Shown piece by piece: positions 1-8,074 of a stretch of DNA of 64,000 bases. The stretch's first letter is position 1; each line of letters begins with the position of its first letter. The position numbers were made by a program, and so were the translations under genes. The notes beneath the pieces were generated by a model that ran no database searches, was not told where the DNA came from, and saw only the letters and a program-made list of their open reading frames with translations. The stretch covers positions 4,340,001 through 4,404,000 of the forward strand of contig NZ_CP154840.1 in assembly GCF_047301505.1 (NCBI RefSeq), read 5' to 3'. Source of the stretch: Lysinibacillus_B sp031181585. Lineage in GTDB: Bacteria > Bacillota > Bacilli > Bacillales_A > Planococcaceae.

Positions 1-3000
1 GCAAGTTTGATCATATACATGATCCCAACTGATACACGGTTATCAAATGGCTCACCTGAACGTCCATCATACAGTATTGTTTTACCATCACGGTTCATAC
101 CAGCTTCTTCCATTGTCTCCCAAACATCTTCCTCGTTAGCGCCGTCAAATACAGGAGTAGCCATGTGTACGCCTAGGTAGCGTGAAGCCATACCTAAATG
201 AAGCTCTAAAACTTGTCCGATGTTCATACGAGATGGTACCCCAAGTGGGTTAAGCATGATATCTACCGGTGTGCCGTCTGGCATGAATGGCATATCTTCT
301 TCCGGTAAGATACGAGAGATAACCCCTTTGTTACCGTGACGTCCGGCCATTTTGTCACCAACGCGGATTTTACGTTTTTGAACAATGTAGACACGAACTA
401 ATTGGTTAACACCTGGTGGCAGCTCATCGCCATCTTCGCGGTTGAATACTTTTACATCAAGAACGATACCGCCAGCTCCGTGAGGTACTTTTAATGATGT
501 ATCACGTACTTCTCGTGCTTTTTCACCAAAGATTGCATGTAATAGGCGTTCTTCAGCTGTAAGCTCTGTAACTCCTTTAGGTGTTACTTTACCTACTAGA
601 ATATCACCATCACGAACTTCCGCACCGATACGGATGATTCCGCGTTCGTCTAGATTACGAAGCGCATCTTCCCCTACGTTTGGAATATCACGCGTAATTT
701 CTTCAGGTCCTAATTTTGTATCACGAGACTCTGACTCGTATTCTTCAATATGAACAGAAGTATATACATCGTCTTTTACAAGGCGTTCGCTCATAATAAC
801 AGCATCCTCATAGTTAAAGCCGTCCCATGTCATGAACGCAACAAGTACGTTACGACCAAGCGCTAATTCGCCGCGCTCCATTGATGGACCATCTGCTAAA
901 ATATCACGAGGTTTTACACGGTCGCCAACCTTTACGATTGGACGCTGGTTATAAGAAGTACCTTGGTTAGAACGAATGAATTTTTGTAACTTGTATTTTG
1001 TTAAATCGCCTTTAACTTCCTTGCCGTCTACTACTTCAATGCGGCGTACGTGGATCGAACGTGCTTCAACATGTTCGACAATTCCATCGTATTTTGCAAC
1101 TACGGCAGCACCTGAGTCACGCGCGTCAACGTGTTCCATACCTGTACCAACAAATGGTGATTCAGGATTTAATAACGGAACTGCTTGACGTTGCATGTTC
1201 GCTCCCATTAATGCACGGTTTGAGTCGTCATTTTCCAAGAACGGGATACATGCTGTGGCAGCAGATACTACTTGCTTCGGAGATACGTCCATGTAATCGA
1301 TCACATCGCGTTTGAATACAGTGTTATCACCACGGAAGCGGCCTACAACTTCTTCATTTGCAAATGTGCCATCTGCATTTAGAATCGAGTTCGCTTGCGC
1401 TACTACATAGTTATCTTCCTCATCGGCAGTTAAGTAGTCGATTTGATCCGTTACGCGACCTGTTTCAGGATCAACACGACGGTACGGCGTTTCAATGAAA
1501 CCAAATTTATTTACTTTGGCGAACGATGAAAGCGAGTTAATCAGACCGATGTTCGGTCCCTCTGGCGTTTCAATCGGACACATACGACCATAGTGAGAAT
1601 AGTGAACGTCACGTACTTCCATACCAGCACGTTCACGTGTTAAACCACCAGGTCCTAATGCAGAAAGACGACGTTTGTGCGTTAATTCTGCAAGCGGGTT
1701 TGTTTGGTCCATGAATTGCGACAACTGAGAAGAACCGAAGAACTCCTTAATAGAAGCAATAACAGGACGGATGTTGATTAATTGCTGTGGTACGATGGCA
1801 GCAGTGTCGTTGATTGACATACGCTCACGCACAACACGTTCCATACGAGATAAACCGATACGGAATTGGTTTTGCAGAAGCTCCCCAACTGAACGTAGAC
1901 GACGGTTACCTAAATGGTCAATATCATCCGTGTTACCAACACCATATAATAAGTTGAAGAAGTAAGATACAGAAGCTAATACGTCAGCTGGCGTAATATT
2001 CTTCACTTCTTCATCAATATAAGCATTTGAAATAACATTAATTTCTTTTTGAGATTCATCGTTAGGTGCATAGATTTTAATTGATTGGACTGTAATATCA
2101 TCCTCTAATACGCCGCCAACTTGTGATAGCGTACGGAAGCCAATACCCTTCTCTAAATAAGGAATTAATTTATCCAATGTACGGCGGTCAATTAACGCGC
2201 CCTTTTCAACTAAAATTTCACCAGTCTCTGGATCTGCCAGTGTTTCTGCAATCGTTTGGTTAAACAAACGGTTCTTGATATGCAGCTTTTTATTCATTTT
2301 ATAACGACCAACATTCGCTAAATCATAGCGTTTTGCGTCGAAGAAACGAGAGTAAAGTAAGCTTTTCGCACTTTCAACTGTTGGCGGCTCGCCTGGACGT
2401 AGACGCTCGTAGATTTCAAGAAGCGCTTTTTCAGTGCTTTCTGTGTTGTCCTTTTCAAGCGTATTACGCAGATACTCGTTATCACCGATAATATCGATGA
2501 TTTCTTGGTCAGAGCCAAAGCCTAATGCACGTAACAATACTGTTACAGGAAGTTTACGTGTACGATCGATACGAACGTAGACAACATCCTTTGCATCCGT
2601 TTCATATTCAAGCCATGCACCACGGTTAGGAATAACTGTAGCGCCAAAGCCTTTTTTACCGTTTTTGTCAGTTTTATCATGGAAGTAAACACTTGGAGAA
2701 CGAACTAACTGAGAAACGATAACACGCTCAGCACCATTGATGATAAATGTGCCTGTTTCCGTCATTAATGGGAAGTCACCCATGAAGACGTCTTGCTCTT
2801 TTACCTCGTCTGTTTCTTTGTTGTGTAAACGTACTTTTACGCGTAATGGCGCAGCATACGTTACGTCACGTTCTTTACACTCATCGACATCATACTTCGG
2901 ATCGCCTAATGTATAGTCGACGAACTCAAGTGAAAGATTACCTGTAAAATCTTCGATTGGAGAAATGTCGTGGAACATCTCGCGCAATCCTTCTTCAAGG

Positions 3001-3119
3001 AACCACTCATAAGATGCTGTTTGGATTTCGATTAAGTTCGGAAGCTCCAGCACCTCGTTAATACGCGCAAAGCTTCTACGCTGGCGGTGTTGTCCGTACT
3101 GAACTAGTTGACCTGTCAA
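1..3119 (-). CDS. rpoB: RNA polymerase beta subunit RpoB (3' end outside window)
   Basis: Core RNA polymerase beta subunit, which with beta' forms the catalytic cleft and is the rifampicin target. The minus strand reads open from position 3119 to the window edge, about 1039 residues of the roughly 1180 usual in Bacillota, so the C-terminus is missing. The start is TTG at 3119-3117, giving the family N-terminus (M)TGQLVQYG; GAGGGGTGA at 3126-3134 lies six bases upstream, and the ATG at 3124 is followed at once by a stop. TTG is also the start used in B. subtilis rpoB. It follows the rplJ-rplL and methyltransferase genes as in other Bacilli; rpoC is expected next beyond the window. Confidence 0.97.
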   Translation of the reverse strand, partial: MTGQLVQYGQHRQRRSFARINEVLELPNLIEIQTASYEWFLEEGLREMFHDISPIEDFTGNLSLEFVDYTLGDPKYDVDECKERDVTYAAPLRVKVRLHNKETDEVKEQDVFMGDFPLMTETGTFIINGAERVIVSQLVRSPSVYFHDKTDKNGKKGFGATVIPNRGAWLEYETDAKDVVYVRIDRTRKLPVTVLLRALGFGSDQEIIDIIGDNEYLRNTLEKDNTESTEKALLEIYERLRPGEPPTVESAKSLLYSRFFDAKRYDLANVGRYKMNKKLHIKNRLFNQTIAETLADPETGEILVEKGALIDRRTLDKLIPYLEKGIGFRTLSQVGGVLEDDITVQSIKIYAPNDESQKEINVISNAYIDEEVKNITPADVLASVSYFFNLLYGVGNTDDIDHLGNRRLRSVGELLQNQFRIGLSRMERVVRERMSINDTAAIVPQQLINIRPVIASIKEFFGSSQLSQFMDQTNPLAELTHKRRLSALGPGGLTRERAGMEVRDVHYSHYGRMCPIETPEGPNIGLINSLSSFAKVNKFGFIETPYRRVDPETGRVTDQIDYLTADEEDNYVVAQANSILNADGTFANEEVVGRFRGDNTVFKRDVIDYMDVSPKQVVSAATACIPFLENDDSNRALMGANMQRQAVPLLNPESPFVGTGMEHVDARDSGAAVVAKYDGIVEHVEARSIHVRRIEVVDGKEVKGDLTKYKLQKFIRSNQGTSYNQRPIVKVGDRVKPRDILADGPSMERGELALGRNVLVAFMTWDGFNYEDAVIMSERLVKDDVYTSVHIEEYESESRDTKLGPEEITRDIPNVGEDALRNLDERGIIRIGAEVRDGDILVGKVTPKGVTELTAEERLLHAIFGEKAREVRDTSLKVPHGAGGIVLDVKVFNREDGDELPPGVNQLVRVYIVQKRKIRVGDKMAGRHGNKGVISRILPEEDMPFMPDGTPVDIMLNPLGVPSRMNIGQVLELHLGMASRYLGVHMATPVFDGANEEDVWETMEEAGMNRDGKTILYDGRSGEPFDNRVSVGIMYMIKL

Positions 3120-3321
3120 CTCATTCACCCCTCAATAAAGCGATAATAGGTCTTTGCAAAATCAACCAAATGGTGTATGATTTCGAAAGACAAAAAGAAA
3201 ACGAGACGCTCATTTGATCTCATTTTCGGTTAAACTAAACTTATTTTTGAACAGTCTGCCCTACCAAATTACATTTTAATACAAAAGGGCATACTTCCTC
3301 AAAATAATAATTTTGCATTTT

Positions 3322-3348
3322 ATTATGTTATCATAGTCGATTTGTCAA
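3322..3348 (-). promoter_or_regulatory. Predicted sigma-A promoter for rpoB
   Basis: On the minus strand TTGACA (3343-3348) is followed 15 bases later by CATAAT (3322-3327), with a TAATAA alternative giving 17-base spacing. It lies in the 253-base gap upstream of rpoB. A hairpin of the form GAAAATGAGAT/AACGAGACG-type complement around 3190-3233 lies between this promoter and the rpoB start. Inferred from motif match only. Confidence 0.45.
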
Positions 3349-3372
3349 GTCAATCTTTTCTAATGAGGTTGA

Positions 3373-3972
3373 TTATTTTTTTGCTTTTATAATCCAGTAG
3401 CCTTTTTTCTTCTCGACTACTTCTACTTCAGAAAACAATTCTTCTAGATGACTGACTGTTGATGGGGCTCCCTGTTTTTTCTGGATAACTATCCACAGCT
3501 CGCCGCCCTCGACTAGCTTTTCATAAGACTCATCATAAAACCTAAAAATCGTTTCTTTCCCCGCGCGGATTGGCGGATTTGTCAAAATGGCTGCCGCCTG
3601 TATATCTCCTACCGCAGCAAGACCATCACTTTCAAAAATACGTACATTTTGAATCCCGTTCAACTTTGCATTCTTCTCTGCAAGCGTAATCGCTCTTGTA
3701 TTGATATCCATCATATGGACAAATCGCTCAGGATTCGCCTTGGCAATCGACAACCCAATCGGGCCATAACCACAGCCAACGTCTAATACGTCACCGGCTG
3801 CTTCAGGCATGTCAAAGGCATCGATTAATACACGGGACCCAAAATCTACTTCGCTTTTACTGAACACTCCAGCATCTGTTTCAAATGTAAAACTGTGTCC
3901 AAGCAAAGTAAATTTCCATTGGCGTGGTTTACTTTCCGTTTGAGGTTTATTCGAATAATAATGATCAGACAT
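3373..3972 (-). CDS. Class I SAM-dependent methyltransferase (YbxB/RsmC-like)
   Basis: Probable rRNA guanine-N2 methyltransferase of the RsmC (MTS) type, 199 residues, corresponding in position to B. subtilis ybxB. The SAM-binding motif I DVGCGYGPIG lies near residue 63 and the target-base motif TNPPI near residue 131 (NPPF/Y-like in RsmC). It is about half the length of E. coli RsmC, whose N-terminal half is a degenerate duplicate, so a single-domain form is normal here. AAGGGG precedes the ATG. It lies between rplL and rpoB but is separated from rplL by a terminator and a structured spacer. The exact RNA target cannot be read from sequence. Confidence 0.85.
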   Translation of the reverse strand: MSDHYYSNKPQTESKPRQWKFTLLGHSFTFETDAGVFSKSEVDFGSRVLIDAFDMPEAAGDVLDVGCGYGPIGLSIAKANPERFVHMMDINTRAITLAEKNAKLNGIQNVRIFESDGLAAVGDIQAAAILTNPPIRAGKETIFRFYDESYEKLVEGGELWIVIQKKQGAPSTVSHLEELFSEVEVVEKKKGYWIIKAKK

Positions 3973-4044
3973 AGCACAACACGCCCCTTACTTTCTGAAT
4001 TAGAGGAAGCATTTCCATGCGTCATCGCTGATTAGAAAGGTATT

Positions 4045-4112
4045 TAAGAAGAAACTGCGGCACGTTTATACATTGCAGTCTGCGCGGTCTTCTTAGCAGG
4101 CACAGATGCCTG
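4045..4112 (-). other. Structured intergenic RNA candidate between rplL and the methyltransferase gene
   Basis: Three nested or adjacent inverted repeats are visible. An 8-base arm pair TAAGAAGA (4045-4052) and TCTTCTTA (4088-4095) encloses ACTGC (4054-4058) and GCAGT (4075-4079), and beside it is a hairpin CAGGCA (4097-4102)/TGCCTG (4107-4112). No T-run follows, so it is not a simple terminator. The strand is assumed from the surrounding genes. No known RNA family is recognised. Confidence 0.35.
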
Positions 4113-4189
4113 TACATTTCTATCACTCAAAAATTTGCACTCTCTTATACATATAATTACAAAAAAATTCGTTTTCTATTCGCTAAAAA

Positions 4190-4218
4190 GAAAAGCCCGT
4201 CACATTGACGAGCTTTTT
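4190..4218 (-). terminator. Intrinsic terminator after rplL
   Basis: On the minus strand AAAGCTCGTCA, loop ATG, TGACGGGCTTT then CTTTT; 11-base stem with one G-U pair. It ends the rplJ-rplL transcript. Confidence 0.8.
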
Positions 4219-4238
4219 CTTATGTCATAGAAATTAAA

Positions 4239-4598
4239 TTATTTAACTTCTACAGATGCGCCAACTTCTTCAAGTTTAGCTTTGATTGCTTCAGCTTCTT
4301 CTTTAGAAGCGCCTTCTTTAAGAGCTTTAGGAGCGTTGTCTACTACTTCTTTAGCTTCTTTTAAGCCAAGACCAGTGATTTCGCGTACCACTTTGATAAC
4401 TTTGATTTTCTCAGCACCAGCAGATGCTAATACTACGTCAAACTCAGTTTTTTCTTCAGCTGCTGCAGCACCGCCAGCAACTACAGCTACAGGAGCTGCT
4501 GCTGTTACACCGAATTCTTCTTCGATTGCTTTTACTAAATCGTTTAATTCAAGAACTGTCATAGATTTGATAGCTTCTAAGATTTGCTCATTGTTCAT
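4239..4598 (-). CDS. rplL: Ribosomal protein L7/L12
   Basis: Stalk protein of the 50S subunit that recruits translation GTPases as dimers bound to L10. The 119 residues match the family length. An N-terminal dimerisation domain (about 1-32) leads to an alanine/glycine hinge (about 33-50) and the C-terminal domain with the conserved GLGLKEAKEVVDNAP stretch. A strong AGGAGG-type site precedes the ATG. It is co-transcribed with rplJ, 72 bases downstream of it, under the L10 leader. High expression is expected. Confidence 0.98.
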   Translation of the reverse strand: MNNEQILEAIKSMTVLELNDLVKAIEEEFGVTAAAPVAVVAGGAAAAEEKTEFDVVLASAGAEKIKVIKVVREITGLGLKEAKEVVDNAPKALKEGASKEEAEAIKAKLEEVGASVEVK

Positions 4599-4670
4599 TT
4601 TAATTTCCTCCTATTGGATGTTTTATATTTTTAGGCGGCTACGCCAATTTTTGAAGTTTCGGGGCTACTA

Positions 4671-5171
4671 TTAAGCACCTTGCTCTTCTTTTTGTTCTGC
4701 AACAGCTTTTGTTGCAAGTGCGAAGTTGCGCACTGGAGCTTGAAGTACAGATAAAAGCATTGATAATAGACCTTCGCGTGATGGAAGTTCTGCAAGAGCT
4801 TTAACGTCTTCAACAGATGCGATTGTACCTTCGATAATACCAGCTTTGATTTCCAACGCTTCGTTTTTCTTAGCGAATTCGTTGATAATTTTTGCTGGAG
4901 CTACTACGTCTTCATTTGAGAACGCAACAGCGTTTGGTCCAGTCAAGAATTCATTAAGTCCATCCACACCCGCGATTTCAGTAGCACGGCGAGTTAAAGT
5001 GTTTTTGTAAACTTTGAACTCAACACCAGCTTCACGTAGTTGTTTACGTAATTCTGTAACTTGAGCTACAGTTAATCCACGATAGTCAACAACTACTACA
5101 GAGCTAGCTGCTTGGAATTTACCAGCGATTTCTTGAACTTGAACTGATTTAGTTTCGATTGCTTTGCTCAT
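4671..5171 (-). CDS. rplJ: Ribosomal protein L10
   Basis: Base of the ribosomal stalk, binding 23S rRNA near the GTPase centre and carrying L7/L12 dimers. The 166-residue protein has the usual N-terminal RNA-binding domain with VVVDYRGLTVAQVTELRKQL near residue 27 and the C-terminal helix that binds L12. AGGAGGTGTCATC precedes the ATG. The mRNA leader upstream is an L10 autoregulatory leader. Transcribed with rplL. Confidence 0.98.
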   Translation of the reverse strand: MSKAIETKSVQVQEIAGKFQAASSVVVVDYRGLTVAQVTELRKQLREAGVEFKVYKNTLTRRATEIAGVDGLNEFLTGPNAVAFSNEDVVAPAKIINEFAKKNEALEIKAGIIEGTIASVEDVKALAELPSREGLLSMLLSVLQAPVRNFALATKAVAEQKEEQGA

Positions 5172-5208
5172 GATGACACCTCCTATTAGAATGAGTCATT
5201 TATACCGA

Positions 5209-5350
5209 CAAAAGAAAAGCCCTTATGTCTGGTAGACACAAGGGCAGAAAGTCATCATCTTAAAAGAATCCGAACTCCTATGTCCTCGGTAGGATCATTA
5301 AGTGACAAGTCACTCCTACTGTCTACGGTACAAATGGATGATTCACAACA
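5209..5350 (-). ncRNA. L10 (rplJ) autoregulatory leader
   Basis: The spacer between rplA and rplJ holds the conserved L10-leader blocks on the minus strand: GTACCGTAGACAGTAGGAG, the complement-like CCTACCGAGGACATAGGAG, and a final terminator hairpin. In this known family, L10(L12)4 binds the leader and lowers expression of rplJ-rplL; in Bacillota the switch is a transcription attenuator. Assigned from sequence blocks, position and the terminator. Confidence 0.88.
5212..5245 (-). terminator. Attenuator terminator of the L10 leader
   Basis: Minus strand GCCCTTGTGTCT, loop, AGACATAAGGGC followed by TTTTCTTTT, about 30 bases before the rplJ ribosome site. It is the switchable terminator of the L10 leader. 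Confidence 0.85.
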
Positions 5351-5356
5351 GCATCC

Positions 5357-5385
5357 ATCTTACCAAGTAAGCGGATTGTTGTCAA
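5357..5385 (-). promoter_or_regulatory. Predicted sigma-A promoter for rplJ-rplL
   Basis: Minus strand TTGACA (5380-5385), 17-base spacer, TAAGAT (5357-5362), directly upstream of the L10 leader. It would let rplJ-rplL be transcribed apart from rplK-rplA. Confidence 0.6.
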
Positions 5386-5407
5386 CTACTTTTTTTAAAA
5401 AGCTATA

Positions 5408-6106
5408 TTATTTAATAACTACAGATTGAGCGTCAACTTTAACAGCTGGACCCATTGTAGTAGTAACGTTTACAGATTTCATGTAAGTACCTTTAGCTGC
5501 CGCTGGCTTAGCTTTTTGGATTACATCGAATACTGTCAAGAAGTTTTCAACTAATTTTTCTGCTTCGAAAGAAACTTTACCGATAGGTGCGTGGATGATA
5601 CCAGCTTTGTCAGCACGGTATTCTACTTTACCAGCTTTGATTTCTTCGATTGCTTTTGTTACGTCGAAAGTAACTGTACCAGTTTTAGGGTTTGGCATTA
5701 AACCTTTAGGTCCTAATACACGACCAAGCTTACCAACTTCACCCATCATGTCTGGAGTTGCTACGATTACATCGAAGTCAAACCAGCCTTGTTGGATTTT
5801 TTGGATATACTCTGCATCGCCTACATAATCAGCACCAGCAGCTTCTGCTTCTTTTAGCTTTTCGCCTTTAGCGAATACTAATACGCGTTGTGTTTTACCA
5901 GTACCGTTTGGAAGCACAACTGCGCCACGGATTTGTTGGTCATTTTTACGAGTATCGATTCCTAATTTGAAAGCTACTTCTACAGTTGCATCGAAGTTTA
6001 CTGTGCTTGTTTTTTGTGCAAGAGCGATTGCTTCTGCCGCTTCGTATAATTTAGAACGGTCTACTAATTTAGCCGCATCTTGTAACTTTTTACCTTTTTT
6101 AGCCAT
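5408..6106 (-). CDS. rplA: Ribosomal protein L1
   Basis: Forms the mobile L1 stalk of the 50S subunit next to the E site. From the ATG at 6106 (MAKKGKKLQDAAKL) the protein is 232 residues, as usual; the frame is open further upstream but AGGAGGAAATTACA places the start here. The conserved GRVLGPKGLMPNPKTGTV segment lies near residue 125. It is 120 bases downstream of rplK. The leader upstream resembles that of rplK (see the two leader-motif entries), which suggests autogenous control by L1. Confidence 0.97.
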   Translation of the reverse strand: MAKKGKKLQDAAKLVDRSKLYEAAEAIALAQKTSTVNFDATVEVAFKLGIDTRKNDQQIRGAVVLPNGTGKTQRVLVFAKGEKLKEAEAAGADYVGDAEYIQKIQQGWFDFDVIVATPDMMGEVGKLGRVLGPKGLMPNPKTGTVTFDVTKAIEEIKAGKVEYRADKAGIIHAPIGKVSFEAEKLVENFLTVFDVIQKAKPAAAKGTYMKSVNVTTTMGPAVKVDAQSVVIK

Positions 6107-6120
6107 TGTAATTTCCTCCT

Positions 6121-6152
6121 TGATTGTGGTTGTAACGGAATGAACCTCCCAC
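6121..6152 (-). promoter_or_regulatory. rplA leader stem motif (GTGGGAGG...CCACAATCA)
   Basis: Minus strand GTGGGAGG (6145-6152), then CC, then CCACAATCA (6121-6129) just before the rplA ribosome site. GTGG pairs with CCAC. The same arrangement precedes rplK. A likely r-protein (L1) binding site, inferred from the repeated motif and the genes it precedes. Confidence 0.45.
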
Positions 6153-6226
6153 GAATAAAGGTTGCGCACCCAAGAGTGCAGCAACCTTCCAAAAACAAAT
6201 GCATCATCAAGTCTTTGAAGATGGGA

Positions 6227-6652
6227 TTAGTCTTCGATAACGATACCCATGCTTCGTGCAGTACCTTCAACCATCGCCATTGCAGCTTCTACAGATGCAG
6301 CGTTTAGGTCAGGCATTTTTTGTTCAGCGATTTCGCGAACTTTATCACGTTTAACCGTTGCAACTTTTTTACGGTTTGGTTCACCAGATCCAGATTGGAT
6401 ACCAGCAGCTACTTTAAGTAAAACCGCAGCCGGTGGAGTTTTCGTAATGAAAGTGAATGAACGGTCTTCGAATACTGAAATTTCAACCGGAATGATTAGA
6501 CCAGCTTGATCAGCAGTACGTGCGTTGAACTCTTTACAGAATCCCATGATGTTTACACCTGCTTGACCTAGTGCAGGACCAACCGGTGGAGCTGGATTAG
6601 CTTTACCAGCGGGAATTTGAAGTTTTACAACCTTAATTACTTTTTTAGCCAC
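6227..6652 (-). CDS. rplK: Ribosomal protein L11
   Basis: Part of the GTPase-associated centre, binding the 23S rRNA thiostrepton loop and needed for RelA activation. The start is GTG at 6652, read as (M)AKKVIKVVKLQIPAGKA, with AAGGAGGTG seven bases upstream; the frame runs on upstream without a ribosome site. The 141 residues equal the family length. The proline-rich N-terminal hinge NPAPPVGPALGQAG and the C-terminal RNA-binding domain are present. First gene of rplK-rplA. Confidence 0.97.
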   Translation of the reverse strand: MAKKVIKVVKLQIPAGKANPAPPVGPALGQAGVNIMGFCKEFNARTADQAGLIIPVEISVFEDRSFTFITKTPPAAVLLKVAAGIQSGSGEPNRKKVATVKRDKVREIAEQKMPDLNAASVEAAMAMVEGTARSMGIVIED

Positions 6653-6672
6653 GAGACACACCTCCTTAAGTC

Positions 6673-6703
6673 CGTGATGTGGTCTTAGGGTTGCCCCTCC
6701 CAC
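6673..6703 (-). promoter_or_regulatory. rplK leader stem motif (GTGGGAGG...CCACATCA)
   Basis: Minus strand GTGGGAGGGGCAACCC then TAAGACCACATCA, just before the rplK ribosome site. GTGG (6700-6703) pairs with CCAC (6679-6682), and GGG pairs with CCC inside. It matches the rplA leader in its fixed blocks while the rest differs. Confidence 0.45.
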
Positions 6704-6785
6704 TCATATCTGTCTGTCGGCTTAAATCCGATAACATTAAACATTTATCTATCACACTGAATAAATTGACAGTCTGACCTATGAA

Positions 6786-6814
6786 ATGATAACACTTTTA
6801 TTTCATTCATGCAA
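6786..6814 (-). promoter_or_regulatory. Possible promoter for rplK-rplA
   Basis: Minus strand TTGCAT (6809-6814), 17-base spacer, TATCAT (6786-6791). The -10 is good and the -35 weak. Confidence 0.35.
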
Positions 6815-6826
6815 GTAGGAATGATT

Positions 6827-7366
6827 CTATATTTTGCGAATTTGTGCAAAATCAAGTTCCATCTTTGTTTCACGGCCAAACATATCAACCGTTACTTTCA
6901 CTTTGCCTTTTTCAATATCAATTTCCTCTACTCTACCTTGGAAGTGCGCAAAAGGCCCTTCTAGTACTTCCACGACCTCGCCGACTGTTACAGCAATATC
7001 ACCGATTGCAGTCTCGTTCATGCCCATTTGTGCAAGTAAGCGCTCTGCCTCTTCCGGAAGAAGCGGTGTCGGTTTTGCACCTCCGCCTGATGAACCGATA
7101 AACCCTGTTACACCCGGCGTATTACGTACTACATACCAAGAATCATCAGTCATGATCAGCTCCACTAGAACATAACCCGGGAACACTTTACGCATGACCT
7201 TTTTTTTCTTGCCGTCTTCTTTAATATCAATTTCTTCATGCTCTGGTACGATCACACGGAAGATTTTATCCTGCATGCCCATTGTTTCTACACGCTTTTC
7301 AAGATTCGCCTTCACTCGGTTTTCGTAACCCGAATAAGTATGCACTACATACCAATTTTTCTCCAT
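6827..7366 (-). CDS. nusG: Transcription elongation/termination factor NusG
   Basis: Binds RNA polymerase and links it to ribosomes or Rho; in Bacillota it also promotes pausing. The 179 residues contain the NGN domain (start MEKNWYVVHTYSGYENRVKANLE, PGYVLV motif near residue 64) and the KOW domain (VGEVVEVLEGPFAHF near residue 127). It follows secE after 125 bases that contain a terminator-like hairpin, so part of its expression may come from read-through or its own promoter. Confidence 0.97.
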   Translation of the reverse strand: MEKNWYVVHTYSGYENRVKANLEKRVETMGMQDKIFRVIVPEHEEIDIKEDGKKKKVMRKVFPGYVLVELIMTDDSWYVVRNTPGVTGFIGSSGGGAKPTPLLPEEAERLLAQMGMNETAIGDIAVTVGEVVEVLEGPFAHFQGRVEEIDIEKGKVKVTVDMFGRETKMELDFAQIRKI

Positions 7367-7441
7367 AGACTCTGGACTACTCGTCCGTCCCTCCCTCTAT
7401 TCCTTGTGATGCCATTTGCCACACAAATTTTTCGCCAAATG

Positions 7442-7472
7442 AAAAAACCCGTTATTTCACGAAGACGGGCTA
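7442..7472 (-). terminator. Terminator-like hairpin between secE and nusG
   Basis: Minus strand AGCCCGT, 12-base loop, ACGGGTT followed by TTTT; seven pairs including a G-U. It lies inside the secE-nusG unit, so it probably gives partial termination. Confidence 0.55.
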
Positions 7473-7491
7473 TTTCATCAATATACTATTA

Positions 7492-7677
7492 TTATAGTTC
7501 CAAGAACCAACGTAACGCCTCGGAAACACCTAAATCCACTACCGTAAAGTATAAAGCAGCAAAAATAACAGTGACAATTACGACAACTGTATACTTTGTT
7601 AACTCTTTACTTTTCGGCCAGCTCGTTTTACGCATTTCTGAGCCAACTTCACTTAAAAAGTTTGTAATCTTGCTCAT
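7492..7677 (-). CDS. secE: Preprotein translocase subunit SecE
   Basis: Essential clamp subunit of the SecYEG channel. The 61 residues are typical of Bacillota SecE, with one transmembrane helix (about residues 28-50) after the amphipathic FLSEVGSEMRKTSWP segment. It stands between rpmG and nusG, the conserved order. Confidence 0.93.
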   Translation of the reverse strand: MSKITNFLSEVGSEMRKTSWPKSKELTKYTVVVIVTVIFAALYFTVVDLGVSEALRWFLEL

Positions 7678-7726
7678 CTTCTAGCTTAACCTCCGAACAA
7701 ATCGTTTCTTTAAGTTATCAATCAAT

Positions 7727-7876
7727 TTATAACGTTTGCTTGTGCACGGTATGCTCATTACAATGCGAACAAAACTTTTTCAGTTCCAGACGCTGTGCTT
7801 CATTGCTCGATTTCGCCGGCATCGAATAATTTCGAGTACCGCATTTCTCACAACTTAAAATGACTTTCTTAGCCAT
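7727..7876 (-). CDS. rpmG: Ribosomal protein L33
   Basis: Small 50S protein of 49 residues, starting MAKKVILSCEKCGTRNY at ATG 7876 and ending HTVHKQTL before the TAA at 7729-7727. AGGTGG precedes the start. Two pairs of cysteines (CEKC near residue 9 and CSHC near residue 36) make it the zinc-binding form. The position upstream of secE matches B. subtilis rpmGB, although that paralogue is short of cysteines in some strains; here the zinc ligands are complete. Confidence 0.93.
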   Translation of the reverse strand: MAKKVILSCEKCGTRNYSMPAKSSNEAQRLELKKFCSHCNEHTVHKQTL

Positions 7877-8074
7877 TTAAACCACCTATTTTCGGCATTA
7901 TGTCTAGTCAAGACTACCACCTAATATACGTACTGTCAACAAGCATAAAGCCGAACCTGCGACATCCTCCAGAGGTTTCTAATTCCTTCACCAACTGTTC
8001 AAACACTCAATCATACGCAACTTACACGGCTATTTATCTAGCTGTCTATAAGAGTCTGAGTCTGCTGAAGGCAG

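Noticed and set aside
4282..4674. Long plus-strand frame opposite rplL
   Set aside because: Shadow frame produced by the biased codon use of a highly expressed ribosomal gene.
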